Source: Prochlorococcus sp. AG-409-M05
GTDB lineage: Bacteria > Cyanobacteriota > Cyanobacteriia > PCC-6307 > Cyanobiaceae
Assembly (NCBI GenBank): GCA_003215435.1
Contig: QCKJ01000002.1
Location: 124,001-188,000 of the forward strand
DNA length: 64,000 nucleotides
Direction of reading: 5' to 3'
Part shown: piece after piece, positions 28,990 to 38,357 of the stretch
Numbering within the stretch: the stretch's first letter is position 1
Layout: every line of letters begins with the position of its first letter
Position numbers and translations under genes: made by a program
The notes under the pieces: model-generated
What the model was told of the DNA's origin: nothing
The model's database searches: none
Seen by the model: the letters and a program-made list of their open reading frames with translations, nothing else

Positions 28990-29039
28990 GATTTAGTGAA
29001 CTGAGGTGAGGTTTTGAGCTGGGGTTAGAGCAGGAGTAA

Positions 29040-29189
29040 ATGTTGGAATTATTTGAGTGGCCGCAAAACGGCAAATCAAATTCCCCCGCATTAAGCTTGT
29101 TTGAGCGGATTAATCTGGCTACCTCTGCTGTAGCTTTGGTAGCAGCTTTAATGCAACTTTCGTTTTTACGACTCGGAGCTCTTATCTAA
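29040..29189 (+). CDS. Small membrane protein candidate (49 aa)
   Basis: This ORF begins ATG at 29040 after AGGAG with a short 3-4 nt spacing and ends TAA at 29187. The product starts MLELFEWPQNGKSNSPALS. From about residue 27 to the end it is one hydrophobic helix (LATSAVALVAALMQLSFLRL). It sits in the 311-nt gap between DUF3155 and the histidine kinase. I do not recognise it. It could be a chance ORF, but the ribosome site and membrane-helix composition argue for a gene. Confidence 0.5.
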   Translation: MLELFEWPQNGKSNSPALSLFERINLATSAVALVAALMQLSFLRLGALI

Positions 29190-29300
29190 CGGATAAGGCT
29201 CTTATTGGCCGGGTGCGAATATCTTAATACTTTTTCCATATTTTTCAAGTTCTTTCCCTGGACTAGCTTTTGAATTGTTTAACCATTTGAGTTCACCTTT

Positions 29301-30416
29301 ATGCAGCTGTCGGATCGATTCCTGAATCTGGTTCAACAACAGCTAAGGTCTTTTAATGCAGATGTGCCAGTTGAGCGACTGGTTGTCTATGTCGCTAGGC
29401 CAAGGGAGGGTCAGGCTCCGAGTCTTGAGGCTGTTGGTGAATGGCCTGAAACAAGTAATTCTTTGCCTCCTGTAGAGGCTGACCCTGAGTTGAGAACCCC
29501 TTCGCAAGTTCGTAGATGGTACCCATTGCAAGAACGAGAGATTTTGCTTGGGGTGCTTAGGGCTGAGCTCCCGAGTTCATTTGGGGGGTGGCCAGAGACT
29601 TTGGACAATAATCTGCAGGAAACTGCTTTAGTACTTGCAAATGCCCTGAGTTTAGAAATAGAAAGAGCAAAACTGCTTGCAGAAATAACTCATCAGCAAG
29701 AGCAAATCAGTTTGATGGTTCATCAGTTGAGGAATCCTCTTGCCGCCATAAGAACATATGCAGAGTTATTGATGAGAAGGCTTGGTCCTGAGAGTAATCA
29801 TCGCAATTTGGTTGAAGGGATGTTGACTGAACAGGCTCAGTTGAATAAATATCTTTCTGCTATGGATCAGTTGGGGGCTTCAAAACAGCAGATTTCCGAA
29901 GGATCTCCAGCTCCTTTGTTGTTACCACCTTGGCTTCCTAAGAATAAGGATTTAAATATGAGGGAACTTCTAATGCCCCTCATAAAAAGATCTTCGGTCA
30001 CGTCAAGTTTGCAAGGCAGGATTTGGAGGGGACCAAGTGTTTGGCCGCTTTGGACTGATCAAGTTTCTCAACCAGGTGATGGTTCTGTTGCAGAGATAGC
30101 AGCAAATTTGCTTGAAAACTCTTTTAGGTATAGCTCTGCAGGAAGTCCTATAGGACTGTGCCTTAACGATGAGGGCTTGATCGTTTGGGATGGTGGACCA
30201 GCTATTGAGGAGGGTCTCAGAGAGAAAATTTTTGAGAAAGGTTTTCGAGGACCCAAAAGTAAAAAACTTCTCGGGAGTGGCTTAGGCCTTGCATTGGCTA
30301 AACAACTTGCAGAGAACCTTGGAGGTTCTCTTGAGTTGGTTATTCCCCCATCATTATTAGATACTGATTTGCCTAATGAGGGAAATGCTTTTTTTCTAAA
30401 ATTGCCTAGAGGATAA
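29301..30416 (+). CDS. Sensor histidine kinase
   Basis: This 371-residue soluble kinase has a GAF-like N-terminal half without membrane helices, then a HisKA H-box (SLMVHQLRNPLAAIRTY, putative phospho-acceptor His141). The HATPase domain has an N-box (EIAANLLENSFRYS), VWDGGPAI, FEKGFRG and GSGLGLALAKQLAENLGG. The proline right after the H-box Asn (RNP) is usual. No response regulator is adjacent, so its partner is unknown. It converges with cobS, whose stop overlaps by 11 nt. Confidence 0.88.
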   Translation: MQLSDRFLNLVQQQLRSFNADVPVERLVVYVARPREGQAPSLEAVGEWPETSNSLPPVEADPELRTPSQVRRWYPLQEREILLGVLRAELPSSFGGWPETLDNNLQETALVLANALSLEIERAKLLAEITHQQEQISLMVHQLRNPLAAIRTYAELLMRRLGPESNHRNLVEGMLTEQAQLNKYLSAMDQLGASKQQISEGSPAPLLLPPWLPKNKDLNMRELLMPLIKRSSVTSSLQGRIWRGPSVWPLWTDQVSQPGDGSVAEIAANLLENSFRYSSAGSPIGLCLNDEGLIVWDGGPAIEEGLREKIFEKGFRGPKSKKLLGSGLGLALAKQLAENLGGSLELVIPPSLLDTDLPNEGNAFFLKLPRG

Positions 30417-31245
30417 ATGCCATCATTAATAGAATTATTGATTGAGAGATTACTTGAGTTGCACCAAGGGTGTCTCCGCTATATCCCCCTATCTTTCTTC
30501 CAAGTAATTCAGGAATTAAAATTGTTGGGATAAGACATAGAAAAAGACTCCAGATGATTTCAGCTTTTATTTCATTGAATAGGGGAATGTTAAAAAGTAT
30601 CAGAAAAATAACCACTAGAATTACAACTCCAGGAAGAATATCCATTCGGAATTGACTATTTTTTTTATGGAAAGAGGCGCTCCCTTCTAAACGTATATAA
30701 GAAAACCTACTTATTCCCCACAGAGGAGAGAAACGGCTCCAGAAAGCTGCAATTGGTAGGGCTATTGGAGCAAATATTCCCAGTTTTATTAAGGCAGATA
30801 TTTGGAGGAGAAGAACAATTAATAGTGTTAGAACTCCATTGGAGCCAATTCGACTATCTTCCATGGCTTCAAGGCATCGTGCTTTCCCAGCGCCAATACC
30901 ATCAGCAGTATCTATTAAACCGTCGAGGTGTAGTCCACCAGTAATCCATGCTTCCATTGCTATTACTACTAGAGCTAACCCTTCTTTAGGCCACCCTAAA
31001 AAATCTAGTGATAACCATATAAAGCTTTGAACGATACCGATAACAAAACCTATTACTGGAGCAAACCTCGCTATTCGATCAAATGTTGCCCTTGGCCATG
31101 GCCAACTAGGTAGAATTGAGTAAAAGGTCCAAGACCCAGCTAAATCTGTGAGCCATTTTGGAGGCTCATTAATGAGCCAATCCTTTAAAGAAAATAGGCC
31201 CATTCGAAATATTTGTATTGGCTGATCTTTTTTTTTGCTGCTCAT
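30406..31245 (-). CDS. cobS: Adenosylcobinamide-GDP ribazoletransferase (cobalamin synthase)
   Basis: CobS joins adenosylcobinamide-GDP to alpha-ribazole in the last part of cobamide synthesis; picocyanobacteria make pseudocobalamin. The 279-residue membrane protein has [23 protein letters not shown], the [14 protein letters not shown] motif and SRIGSNGV, with several hydrophobic helices after it. It starts at ATG 31245, only 16 nt from the preferred tgt start on the other strand. Confidence 0.92.
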   Translation of the reverse strand: MSSKKKDQPIQIFRMGLFSLKDWLINEPPKWLTDLAGSWTFYSILPSWPWPRATFDRIARFAPVIGFVIGIVQSFIWLSLDFLGWPKEGLALVVIAMEAWITGGLHLDGLIDTADGIGAGKARCLEAMEDSRIGSNGVLTLLIVLLLQISALIKLGIFAPIALPIAAFWSRFSPLWGISRFSYIRLEGSASFHKKNSQFRMDILPGVVILVVIFLILFNIPLFNEIKAEIIWSLFLCLIPTILIPELLGRKIGGYSGDTLGATQVISQSIILLMMAFIL

Positions 31246-31261
31246 AATTAAAAACCCAGCA

Positions 31262-32380
31262 GTGTTTAGTTTTCAGATCAAAGCGCAATGCCCTAAGACT
31301 TTTGCTCGGGTGGGCTGTTTCCATACACCACATGGTGTTGTTAATACTCCGCGCTTTATGCCTGTAGGCACTCTTGGAACAGTGAAGGGTGTGTCATCTG
31401 AGCAGTTATTAGCGACTGGCGCTGAGATGGTGCTAGCAAATACATTCCATTTGCATTTACAGCCTGGGGAAGAAGTTGTCGATAAAGCAGGCGGACTGCA
31501 TAAGTTCATGGGTTGGGATCGGCCGATACTTACTGACTCAGGGGGATTTCAGGTATTTAGCTTGTCAAAACTAAATCGTGTTAATGATAAAGGTGTGTGG
31601 TTTCGAAACCCCAGAGATGGCAGTCAAATTGAATTAACGCCTGAAAGAGCTATCGAAATTCAAATGGCTCTTGGAGCTGATGTGGTTATGGCTTTTGACC
31701 AGTGCCCTGCTTATCCAGCTACTGAGAATGCCTTAGAGATAGCTTCCAAACGTACTCACCTGTGGCTTGAGCGTTGTGTGAATGCTCATAAGAAATCAAA
31801 TCAGGCACTGTTTGGGATTGTTCAAGGGGGTGGGTCTTCTCGTTTGAGAGAGGAAAGTGCAAAATTTGTTAGTAGTTTTGATTTACCAGGAATAGCAATA
31901 GGAGGAGTGAGTGTTGGTGAGCCAGTTGAACAAATTCATCAAGTTATTCGTAAGGTTTCGCAGTTTTTGCCATTAGATCGGCCTAGATACCTAATGGGCA
32001 TTGGAACTCTGAGAGAAATGGCCATCGCAGTAGCTAATGGGATAGATCTTTTTGATTGTGTTCTCCCCACTCGTCTTGGTCGCCATGGCACTGCTTTGGT
32101 AAGAGGGGAGAGATGGAATCTGCGTAATGCGCGTTTTCGTAACGATCACGCGCCACTTGATAAAACTTGCCCTTGTTTCACTTGTAGGAGTCATTCAAGA
32201 GCCTATTTGCACCATTTGGTCCGCTCAGAAGAGCTGCTTGGATTAACGCTTTTGAGCCTTCATAACATCTCGAATTTACTCCGATTTACCACTTCTATGA
32301 GCCAGGCAATTTATGACGGTTGTTTTGCAGAGGATTTCGCTCCTTGGAATAATGACTCTCCAGCTCACTACACGTGGTAG
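31262..32380 (+). CDS. tgt: Queuine tRNA-ribosyltransferase
   Basis: Tgt exchanges guanine for preQ1 at the wobble position of GUN anticodons. It has [12 protein letters not shown] with the nucleobase-binding Asp, [34 protein letters not shown], and a zinc site [18 protein letters not shown] choose GTG at 31262 (MFSFQIKA..., 372 residues, typical length). TTG at 31235 would overlap cobS. psbK follows 32 nt downstream and may share the transcript. Confidence 0.94.
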   Translation: MFSFQIKAQCPKTFARVGCFHTPHGVVNTPRFMPVGTLGTVKGVSSEQLLATGAEMVLANTFHLHLQPGEEVVDKAGGLHKFMGWDRPILTDSGGFQVFSLSKLNRVNDKGVWFRNPRDGSQIELTPERAIEIQMALGADVVMAFDQCPAYPATENALEIASKRTHLWLERCVNAHKKSNQALFGIVQGGGSSRLREESAKFVSSFDLPGIAIGGVSVGEPVEQIHQVIRKVSQFLPLDRPRYLMGIGTLREMAIAVANGIDLFDCVLPTRLGRHGTALVRGERWNLRNARFRNDHAPLDKTCPCFTCRSHSRAYLHHLVRSEELLGLTLLSLHNISNLLRFTTSMSQAIYDGCFAEDFAPWNNDSPAHYTW

Positions 32381-32412
32381 CGTCTGTTTCTTAAAGTGCA
32401 TTAATTCTAGGG

Positions 32413-32556
32413 ATGACATCCTTGACTATCGATCTACTGGCTAAGTTGCCAGAGGCTTATCAAGCTTTCGCTCCAACAGTTGATGTACTACCACTGATAC
32501 CAATAGGTTTCTTCCTGCTGGTATTTGTTTGGCAGGCAGCTGTTGGCTTTAAATAA
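32413..32556 (+). CDS. psbK: Photosystem II protein PsbK
   Basis: This 47-residue protein starts [19 protein letters not shown] and ends [23 protein letters not shown], the PsbK pattern. The precursor N-terminus is normally removed to leave the mature one-helix PSII subunit beside CP43. It is close behind tgt and is followed by the strong hairpin at 32741. Confidence 0.95.
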   Translation: MTSLTIDLLAKLPEAYQAFAPTVDVLPLIPIGFFLLVFVWQAAVGFK

Positions 32557-32701
32557 ACCAGCACTTAATTGCTCCTTGAACATCTTTCCCCTCTTTATCT
32601 GTCAAAACACTTAGAGGGGGGATTATGGTTAAAAGTGAAAAAAATGGCTTTTTGTCCATTTTATTTTGCTTTGCTGAAGAAATGAGCTCAAGGAATGCAC
32701 T

Positions 32702-32827
32702 GGATCTTTGATTAGATCCAATGTTGTCATAGATACTTGAACCACAACCGAGAAACTATCCAGATAGAGATAGTTTCTCGGTTGTGGTGTTTGCTTTTTA
32801 TTAATCATTAGGTCTAATCAAAGATCC
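32702..32827. repeat. Nested palindrome in the psbK to oxidoreductase gap
   Basis: This 315-nt intergenic region holds two nested inverted repeats. The outer arms are GGATCTTTGATTAGATCC (32702-32719) and its near reverse complement GGTCTAATCAAAGATCC (32811-32827), differing by one missing base. The inner arms are a perfect 20-bp stem at 32741-32760 and 32769-32788. The rest of the gap (32557-32700 and 32828-32871) shows no gene I can support. Confidence 0.75.
32741..32798 (+). terminator. Long-stem hairpin, probable psbK terminator
   Basis: A perfect 20-bp stem (ACCACAACCG... with its complement ending GGTTGTGGT) and an 8-nt loop are followed on the plus strand by GTTTGCTTTTT. The T-rich tail points to termination of tgt-psbK. 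The stem is much longer than the other terminators here. Confidence 0.62.
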
Positions 32828-32871
32828 AATGATTACTTTTTTTGACCCATTTTCAAAGCTCTACTGACTTG

Positions 32872-33876
32872 TTATATCGGCTCTTTTAAGGATAGACCTG
32901 TACCTGGATTCTCAACAGCATTTTCGATTAAGTCGGCTAGCCGTAGTGCTCTAGAAGCTTGTTGGCCATCAACTGCAGGAGTCTCTCTCCCCCTTACGCA
33001 TTGGAGAAAGTGTTCTAGTTCTGCATAAAGAGGCTCTATCGATGTAGTACTTACCTCCTCAATAAACCCATCGTTGCGATAAAGCAATTCTCCATGATCA
33101 GCTGAGTACCACTCATGGGCACGCCTATGAATATGGAGTGTGTGATTCAGGAAGTCTGTTTCTACAAGACTTGCTTTGCAATGCGCACTTAGGCTCCTTA
33201 TCTTTCTGTGACTCATTTTGCTTGCGGTCAGGCTAGCTATAACCCCATTCCTAAAACCAAGTGTTGCGTTGACATAATCAATAGGTCCCTCGGAAGTACG
33301 GCCTCCAACCGCAGCCATTCGCAAAACAGGGGCTTGAGCTAATTCAAGTACTAAATCAATATCATGAATCATTAGGTCTAGTACAACAGAAACATCATTT
33401 GCTCTGTCAGCATGTGGACTATGACGACGTGCTTCTAGAACAACAACTTCTTCATTTGCGACTACTTTTGTTAATTCTCGAAACGCTGGGTTAAATCTTT
33501 CTATATGACCTACTTGCAATAGTCTGCCAGCTTTATTGGCGGCTCTGATAAGCCCTGAGGCTTCTTCTTGGCTTGCTGCGATTGGCTTCTCAATTAGAAC
33601 ATGTTTGCCGGCTTCAAGACAGGCCAAGCCGACTTGATGATGGAGAAGGGTTGGTACTGCAATACATACTGCTTCTACTTTGCTAAGTAAATCGGTGTAA
33701 TTTTTGAACCAGCGACAACCAAATTGTTCAGTTGCGAGGTTTCCTCTTGTTGGATCAGGATCAGCAACTCCAACTAGTTCAGCATCCTTTAAAAGGCTAA
33801 GCACTCGGGCATGATGCCAGCCCATGTTGCCGATACCGACTACACCAACCCTCACCGGGACCATTTGGTCGGTCAT
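32872..33876 (-). CDS. Gfo/Idh/MocA family oxidoreductase
   Basis: This 334-residue NAD(P)-dependent dehydrogenase has a Rossmann start RVGVVGIGNMGWHHARVL, the EKPIAAS motif that carries the catalytic Lys of this family, and DLMIHDIDLVLEL in the C-terminal domain. Some relatives act on sugar nucleotides or inositol; one cyanobacterial branch resembles biliverdin reductase. The substrate cannot be told here. It is 38 nt downstream of the CNNM-like gene on the same strand. Confidence 0.85.
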   Translation of the reverse strand: MTDQMVPVRVGVVGIGNMGWHHARVLSLLKDAELVGVADPDPTRGNLATEQFGCRWFKNYTDLLSKVEAVCIAVPTLLHHQVGLACLEAGKHVLIEKPIAASQEEASGLIRAANKAGRLLQVGHIERFNPAFRELTKVVANEEVVVLEARRHSPHADRANDVSVVLDLMIHDIDLVLELAQAPVLRMAAVGGRTSEGPIDYVNATLGFRNGVIASLTASKMSHRKIRSLSAHCKASLVETDFLNHTLHIHRRAHEWYSADHGELLYRNDGFIEEVSTTSIEPLYAELEHFLQCVRGRETPAVDGQQASRALRLADLIENAVENPGTGLSLKEPI

Positions 33877-33914
33877 TGGATGGCCATAACAATTTCTCAG
33901 ATGATTTTGGTGGA

Positions 33915-35198
33915 TTAACTTTTTTTAGTGGCGACTGCAGGGAGAACAAGTCTGACTCTTTCGATACGGGGTCCTTTCATTGATTTGATTTGAAATTCTA
34001 TTTCTTCATATATAAGTCTTTCACCATTCGATGGTACGTGCTGAAGTTTTTCTAAAAGAAAGCCAGCGATAGTGTGATGGTCTTGAGCCTCAGGTAAATC
34101 GAGGTTGAGTTGACGGTTTAATTCGATGATTTCTAAGTCACCAGCAACCATCCATTTCCCTGGCTGCCCTTCGATGGGTTCTAAGTCTGGTTCGTGATTG
34201 TTGGCTTCAATCTCATCACCCACAATTTCTCCAGTTAGGTCTGCTGCCGTTACAAGTCCCTCAGTACCGCCATGCTCATCAACAACTAGCAGCAAAGGTT
34301 GCCCACTTCGAATCATTGGAAGTAATTCAGCCAATGTGCATGTTTCAAGTACTTTCGGTGCCCCTTCAAGAAATGGCTCAAGAGGGGTTTCTGCTTGAAG
34401 AACACCTCTTGAGATTGGTTCTGCAAGTCTTCGAAGGTCAATGACTCCACGAACATCATCAAGAGAATCGCCAATGACCGGGAAGCGGGCATGTCGGGTT
34501 TTGTGAACTGTTTGCATTAGCTCTGAGAAGTTTGCCCCGATTGGGAGGGTGACCATCCCTGATCGAGGCACCATCGCTTCCCTGACTTGGGTATCACGAA
34601 GTGCAAAAACGCCTTCGAGAATGTTCCTTTCATCTGGTTGGAGACCAGTTACCCCTCCACTTTCGATAAGTGTTTCTAGTTCCCCTGCTGATAATGCTGG
34701 TACTAATGCATCCCATTGTGCAGTTAGTCCAAACAACCGGAATAACAGAGATGCCAGTGCCTCCAAAAGGGTGAGGAGTGGTGACAAAAATTTCATCACT
34801 ACTTGCATTAATGGTGCAAGCTTTAGAGCAGAGTCTTCTGGTCGGTTTAAAACCAATGCTTTTGGGAGTAAACCTGTTAGTAAGGTTGTTGGAATGACAA
34901 TCAGGAGGAAAAGTCCTCCGTCAAGCCACGAACTTGCTGAGACCTCTGTGGGCCACCAGCGAAGACCTGTTCGGCCTCCTATCCATCCAAGTGAGACTAA
35001 AGAGAGAGTTATCCCTAGTTGGGAAACCATCAATGCGCGTCTAAGTCGTCGCTGTAAACGGTGTATAGCGACAGCGCCTGGTTGCCCTTCTTCGATTAGA
35101 CCCTGGACCCTGCTAGGCCGTAGGCGCAATAGGGCAACCTCACTTGCGGCGAAGAAAGCTGGAAGTACCAGAAGTAAAACTAGGTAGACCAATCTCAT
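33915..35198 (-). CDS. CNNM/CorC-like (HlyC/CorC family) transporter protein
   Basis: The 427-residue protein has a DUF21 membrane domain with about four helices (1-170). A CBS-domain pair follows (about 195-320, with REAMVPRSGM and DEHGGTEGLVTAADL), then a CorC_HlyC C-terminal domain (about 335-420, with DLEIIELNRQLNLDLP). Members are linked to magnesium or cobalt efflux; the old name hemolysin is misleading. Its start lies 14 nt after the tRNA-Met gene on the same strand. Confidence 0.87.
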   Translation of the reverse strand: MRLVYLVLLLVLPAFFAASEVALLRLRPSRVQGLIEEGQPGAVAIHRLQRRLRRALMVSQLGITLSLVSLGWIGGRTGLRWWPTEVSASSWLDGGLFLLIVIPTTLLTGLLPKALVLNRPEDSALKLAPLMQVVMKFLSPLLTLLEALASLLFRLFGLTAQWDALVPALSAGELETLIESGGVTGLQPDERNILEGVFALRDTQVREAMVPRSGMVTLPIGANFSELMQTVHKTRHARFPVIGDSLDDVRGVIDLRRLAEPISRGVLQAETPLEPFLEGAPKVLETCTLAELLPMIRSGQPLLLVVDEHGGTEGLVTAADLTGEIVGDEIEANNHEPDLEPIEGQPGKWMVAGDLEIIELNRQLNLDLPEAQDHHTIAGFLLEKLQHVPSNGERLIYEEIEFQIKSMKGPRIERVRLVLPAVATKKS

Positions 35199-35211
35199 TG
35201 AATGGATTGAA

Positions 35212-35284
35212 TGGGGGTCGCGAGGATCGAACTCGCCTTAGCTGAATTATGAGTTCAGTGCATTCACCAGATTGCTAGACCCCC
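35212..35284 (-). tRNA. trnM: tRNA-Met (CAT), elongator type
   Basis: This is a 73-nt cloverleaf on the minus strand. The acceptor stem GGGGGTC pairs with GACCCCC and the discriminator is A. The anticodon stem CTGAA/TTCAG closes loop CTCATAA, giving anticodon CAT. The T stem GCGAG/CTCGC holds TTCGATC. The G1-C72 pair and absence of GGG/CCC in the anticodon stem argue against an initiator. A lysidine-modified tRNA-Ile cannot be fully excluded. Confidence 0.9.
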
Positions 35285-35394
35285 TTGCTAAGGATCTTTC
35301 ACATGCTCTTGATGAGAGTGAAGATATCGGAACAATATTAAGTAAAGGTGCTTTCTAGCAAACTACCCAGTGCAATCTTGATAAAAGAATTTCT

Positions 35395-35979
35395 ATGAAT
35401 ACAATTTCATCTCAAATGGAGAATGTCCACGATGACTTACTGACCTTGTTAGCAAGGGTGGCTTATAGACATGGTGATTTCATGTTGGCTTCAGGGCTTA
35501 GAAGTAAGCATTATGTGAATTGCAAGCCCGTTAGCCTTAGCGGCCAAGGACTTTTAATGCTAAGTCTTGAGTTGCTCAAGCGTGTTGAGCCCGATGTGGT
35601 GGCTGTAGCTGGGCTCACTCTTGGAGCTGACCCTTTAGTTAGTGGGGTGGCTATGGCTGCGGCGCAGCAAGATAGGCGCCTGGATGCAATCATTGTTCGT
35701 AAAAAGGCTAAAGGTCATGGGACAGGATCCTGGCTTGAGGGACCTTTGCCTCATAAAGGAGCAAAAATAACTGTTCTTGAAGATGTAATTACAACTGGTG
35801 GTTCATCTTTACAGGCAGTAGATCAACTACGCAAAGCAGGTTATTTAGTTGACCGAGTGATCACCATCGTTGATAGACAAGAGGGAGGGGATATTGCGTT
35901 GGCAAATGCTGGCCTAGAAGTAATTAGATTATTTCTTCTTGATGAAATCATCGATTGTGCTGAAAAGTTATTGCAATGA
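35395..35979 (+). CDS. pyrE: Orotate phosphoribosyltransferase
   Basis: PyrE makes orotidine monophosphate from orotate and PRPP. The 194-residue protein has the [13 protein letters not shown] segment, [15 protein letters not shown], the flexible loop [12 protein letters not shown], and the PRPP site [16 protein letters not shown]. It starts at ATG 35395 and overlaps the following YgfZ-like gene by four bases (ATGA). Confidence 0.95.
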   Translation: MNTISSQMENVHDDLLTLLARVAYRHGDFMLASGLRSKHYVNCKPVSLSGQGLLMLSLELLKRVEPDVVAVAGLTLGADPLVSGVAMAAAQQDRRLDAIIVRKKAKGHGTGSWLEGPLPHKGAKITVLEDVITTGGSSLQAVDQLRKAGYLVDRVITIVDRQEGGDIALANAGLEVIRLFLLDEIIDCAEKLLQ

Positions 35980-36821
35980 AGAATTCTCTAACATTGCTCT
36001 GGGATCAAACGATGCCTTTGCTGCGATTAAATGGTCCTGGAAGTCGCTCATTTCTTCATGGGCAGACAACGACTGATGTTCAGGCACATGAAAATGGAGC
36101 TATCTTTCAAAGTTGTTGGCTTTCTGCTACTGGAAGATTAAAAGCATTACTTGAAGTTCGTTTAGATGATCAAGGAGCAGATGTTTTGGTCCTTGGAGGG
36201 GATGCAGAAACTCTTGAGAAGGGCTTTTCAAGTGTGATTTTTCCTGCTGACCAAGTCAAATTAAAAAAATTGAAAAATATACGAAGGGTACAAGTCTTGG
36301 ATGTTGAATCTAGTAACGAAGTTTGCGCAGCTATTTGGCTAGAAACTGATTCAAGTCTTCCAAAACATATGCAAGAACTTGAGAAGGCTAATTCTGACCA
36401 ATTTGATTATTGGCGATTAAACCGTGGCTTACCTATCGGCTCTGGGGAATTAAATAGTGAATCAAACCCATTAGAGTTGGGGCTTGCAAATTTGATCAGC
36501 TTTTCGAAAGGTTGTTATTTAGGGCAGGAAACAATTTCAAAGGTCTTGAAGAGTGGAAAATTAAAAAAAGAATTACGCTATTGGGAGTCGATTAGCCCTA
36601 TACAGGCTGGGGAAAAGCTATTAAGTCTAGACAGAGACTTAACAGCTCCAACACCTGCTGGGGTAATTTCTTCTGCTTTGGAACTTCCTAATGGAGATGG
36701 CTTTGTTGGGCTTGCAATGATTCGTTCTCAGTCACTAGGGGAAGAGAAATTATTTTTATCAGATTGCCGTCGATCAATTTGCTTTGGAGTGCCTAAGGGA
36801 TTTGTTAATCCTATGAGCTGA
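35976..36821 (+). CDS. ygfZ: YgfZ/GcvT-like folate-binding protein
   Basis: This 281-residue protein has the YgfZ signature KGCYLGQE (about 178-185) and the N-terminal [20 protein letters not shown] of the GcvT fold. YgfZ/IBA57 proteins help maturation of certain Fe-S enzymes. It overlaps pyrE by four bases, so it is probably translated with it. Its 3-prime end overlaps the convergent RecB-like gene by 11 bases. Confidence 0.88.
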   Translation: MKNSLTLLWDQTMPLLRLNGPGSRSFLHGQTTTDVQAHENGAIFQSCWLSATGRLKALLEVRLDDQGADVLVLGGDAETLEKGFSSVIFPADQVKLKKLKNIRRVQVLDVESSNEVCAAIWLETDSSLPKHMQELEKANSDQFDYWRLNRGLPIGSGELNSESNPLELGLANLISFSKGCYLGQETISKVLKSGKLKKELRYWESISPIQAGEKLLSLDRDLTAPTPAGVISSALELPNGDGFVGLAMIRSQSLGEEKLFLSDCRRSICFGVPKGFVNPMS

Positions 36822-38310
36822 ATTCAGAAGTAACTTTGTTTTCTAGTAATGAGTCTTGGCTCAGTAACCAGGAGGCGACAGTCCATGCTGCAAGATTATC
36901 GTCTTGGTTGTATTCAAGAATCCAACGCAGTGAATTTATGTCTCCTCGACCATTTTGTTTTGAGGCATTCCAGTGGCGCCACCAGAGGAGTGCTCTTGCA
37001 CCGTCAACACCTTTCTTTCGCCAGCTAAACCCCATCCAAGTAGCAACATTTTTCAAACCATAACTGTTAAGTGGTAAGCGCCAATGAGTTCTTACTCGAA
37101 CATGTAAGTCAATGAATCTATTCCTTAGTTTCTCCAACTCTTTATCACTAAGTCCTTGTCTCTTTGCTAGTCGGCATAGACTTATTACTTCTGTCTCACC
37201 ATAGTGCAAAATCTTTCTATTTGGATCACAATCAAGTAGTTGTTTTAATTTCTTCCAAATCAGGGATTCGTCGTATTCATTGGTGACAAGTATAGGTTGA
37301 TATTTTGTTGAATAAACCTCGCAATTGTTTGATGTATTTCGCTTTAAGCTTATAAATCCATGTAGAAAATCTTGTCCTTCGTCAGGATCTGATTCGATAT
37401 CATATAGTAATAAGTCGCTGGAATGTTTTAATTCTGGGAGTGCAGGTGATTGGTTGATTCTCTCTTCTATTCCATCTCTTTGAGCTTTTGCTTGGCTAAT
37501 TAGATCTCTAGCTAGTTCTAGTGAATTTGGGGTATAAGCATTTAACTTTTCTCCAAGATCGATAGTATCTGTAGAGGCTAAATCAGATAAATTATTGATT
37601 CCAATTTGCTTTAATAATTCATATCGATGAACACCAACTCCGCTAATTTCACTTAAAAGTCCTTCAGACTTTGCTTCTTTATTGCATGCACCTCTCCAGC
37701 AACAAAGTGTACACTTTCTTCTATTTAGTGTAATGGGAGGGGGTGTATTTCTTCTTAAGTCAATCAATAATTTTTCAAGAGATTCATGTAATTGAGAATT
37801 TAGCTTGGAGTTTAGAGGGAGTGTCTCAAGTTGTAATTTTTGATTGCTTAGGCTAACAATAAGTCCTTCCCTTGTCGGGGTCTTTTGAAATGGCTTTAGC
37901 AGGTAGCCAAATAATGCTAGTGAAAGTCGAATCTCTTTGGTTATCTTTCTCCCATGCTTAGCCATCACTGGCCGATAAGTATGTTTTCCCCATTGACTTT
38001 CTCCAGCAATTTTTTGAAGAAGCGGGGGATGGGCTTCTAATGAGCATCCATGGGGGCCTTCCCCCTTTAGGCGGATCCCTAATACGCCTATTTCTCCTTT
38101 TTTACATGCAATGAGGCCTTTCGCGGGTTTGCGGGGCATTAAAGCAACAAAACATCTTTGTTGATGATCAATCTGTAAGTTGCGATGAGCTGTCCATAAA
38201 CGCTCCTGTTTTTCCCCATATAAATCAAGCCAGGCCTTGCGGCGGCACCTTACCCAGCTTCGCAGTAGTCGATCTGTGAGTAGGTTGGGGTAGAGCATCT
38301 TTTTACTCAT
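36811..38310 (-). CDS. TM0106-type RecB-like nuclease protein
   Basis: This 499-residue protein resembles TM0106-family RecB-like proteins. It has LRSWVRCRRKAWLDLYG at the N-terminus, a PD-(D/E)xK-like core around YRPVMAKHGRKITKEIRLSLALFGYLL (about 111-137), a cysteine cluster CTLCCWRGAC (about 201-210), a helix-hairpin-helix-like SEISGVGVHRYELLKQIG, and an RNase H-like YDIESDPDEGQDFLHGF region. The core segment lacks the Asp usually seen before the catalytic Lys, so nuclease activity is uncertain. It starts at ATG 38310, divergent from the phosphohexomutase. Confidence 0.75.
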   Translation of the reverse strand: MSKKMLYPNLLTDRLLRSWVRCRRKAWLDLYGEKQERLWTAHRNLQIDHQQRCFVALMPRKPAKGLIACKKGEIGVLGIRLKGEGPHGCSLEAHPPLLQKIAGESQWGKHTYRPVMAKHGRKITKEIRLSLALFGYLLKPFQKTPTREGLIVSLSNQKLQLETLPLNSKLNSQLHESLEKLLIDLRRNTPPPITLNRRKCTLCCWRGACNKEAKSEGLLSEISGVGVHRYELLKQIGINNLSDLASTDTIDLGEKLNAYTPNSLELARDLISQAKAQRDGIEERINQSPALPELKHSSDLLLYDIESDPDEGQDFLHGFISLKRNTSNNCEVYSTKYQPILVTNEYDESLIWKKLKQLLDCDPNRKILHYGETEVISLCRLAKRQGLSDKELEKLRNRFIDLHVRVRTHWRLPLNSYGLKNVATWMGFSWRKKGVDGARALLWWRHWNASKQNGRGDINSLRWILEYNQDDNLAAWTVASWLLSQDSLLENKVTSEFSS

Positions 38311-38357
38311 CTTCTGACGTTAGGTCGCTTGCCTAAAAGATCAAAATCATTTTTCTA

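Noticed and set aside
34549-35187. 212-codon plus-strand ORF antisense to the CNNM-like gene
   Set aside because: It is long, but its Ser/Arg-rich composition is what the reverse frame of a Leu/Glu/Ala-rich gene gives. No start signal or family features.
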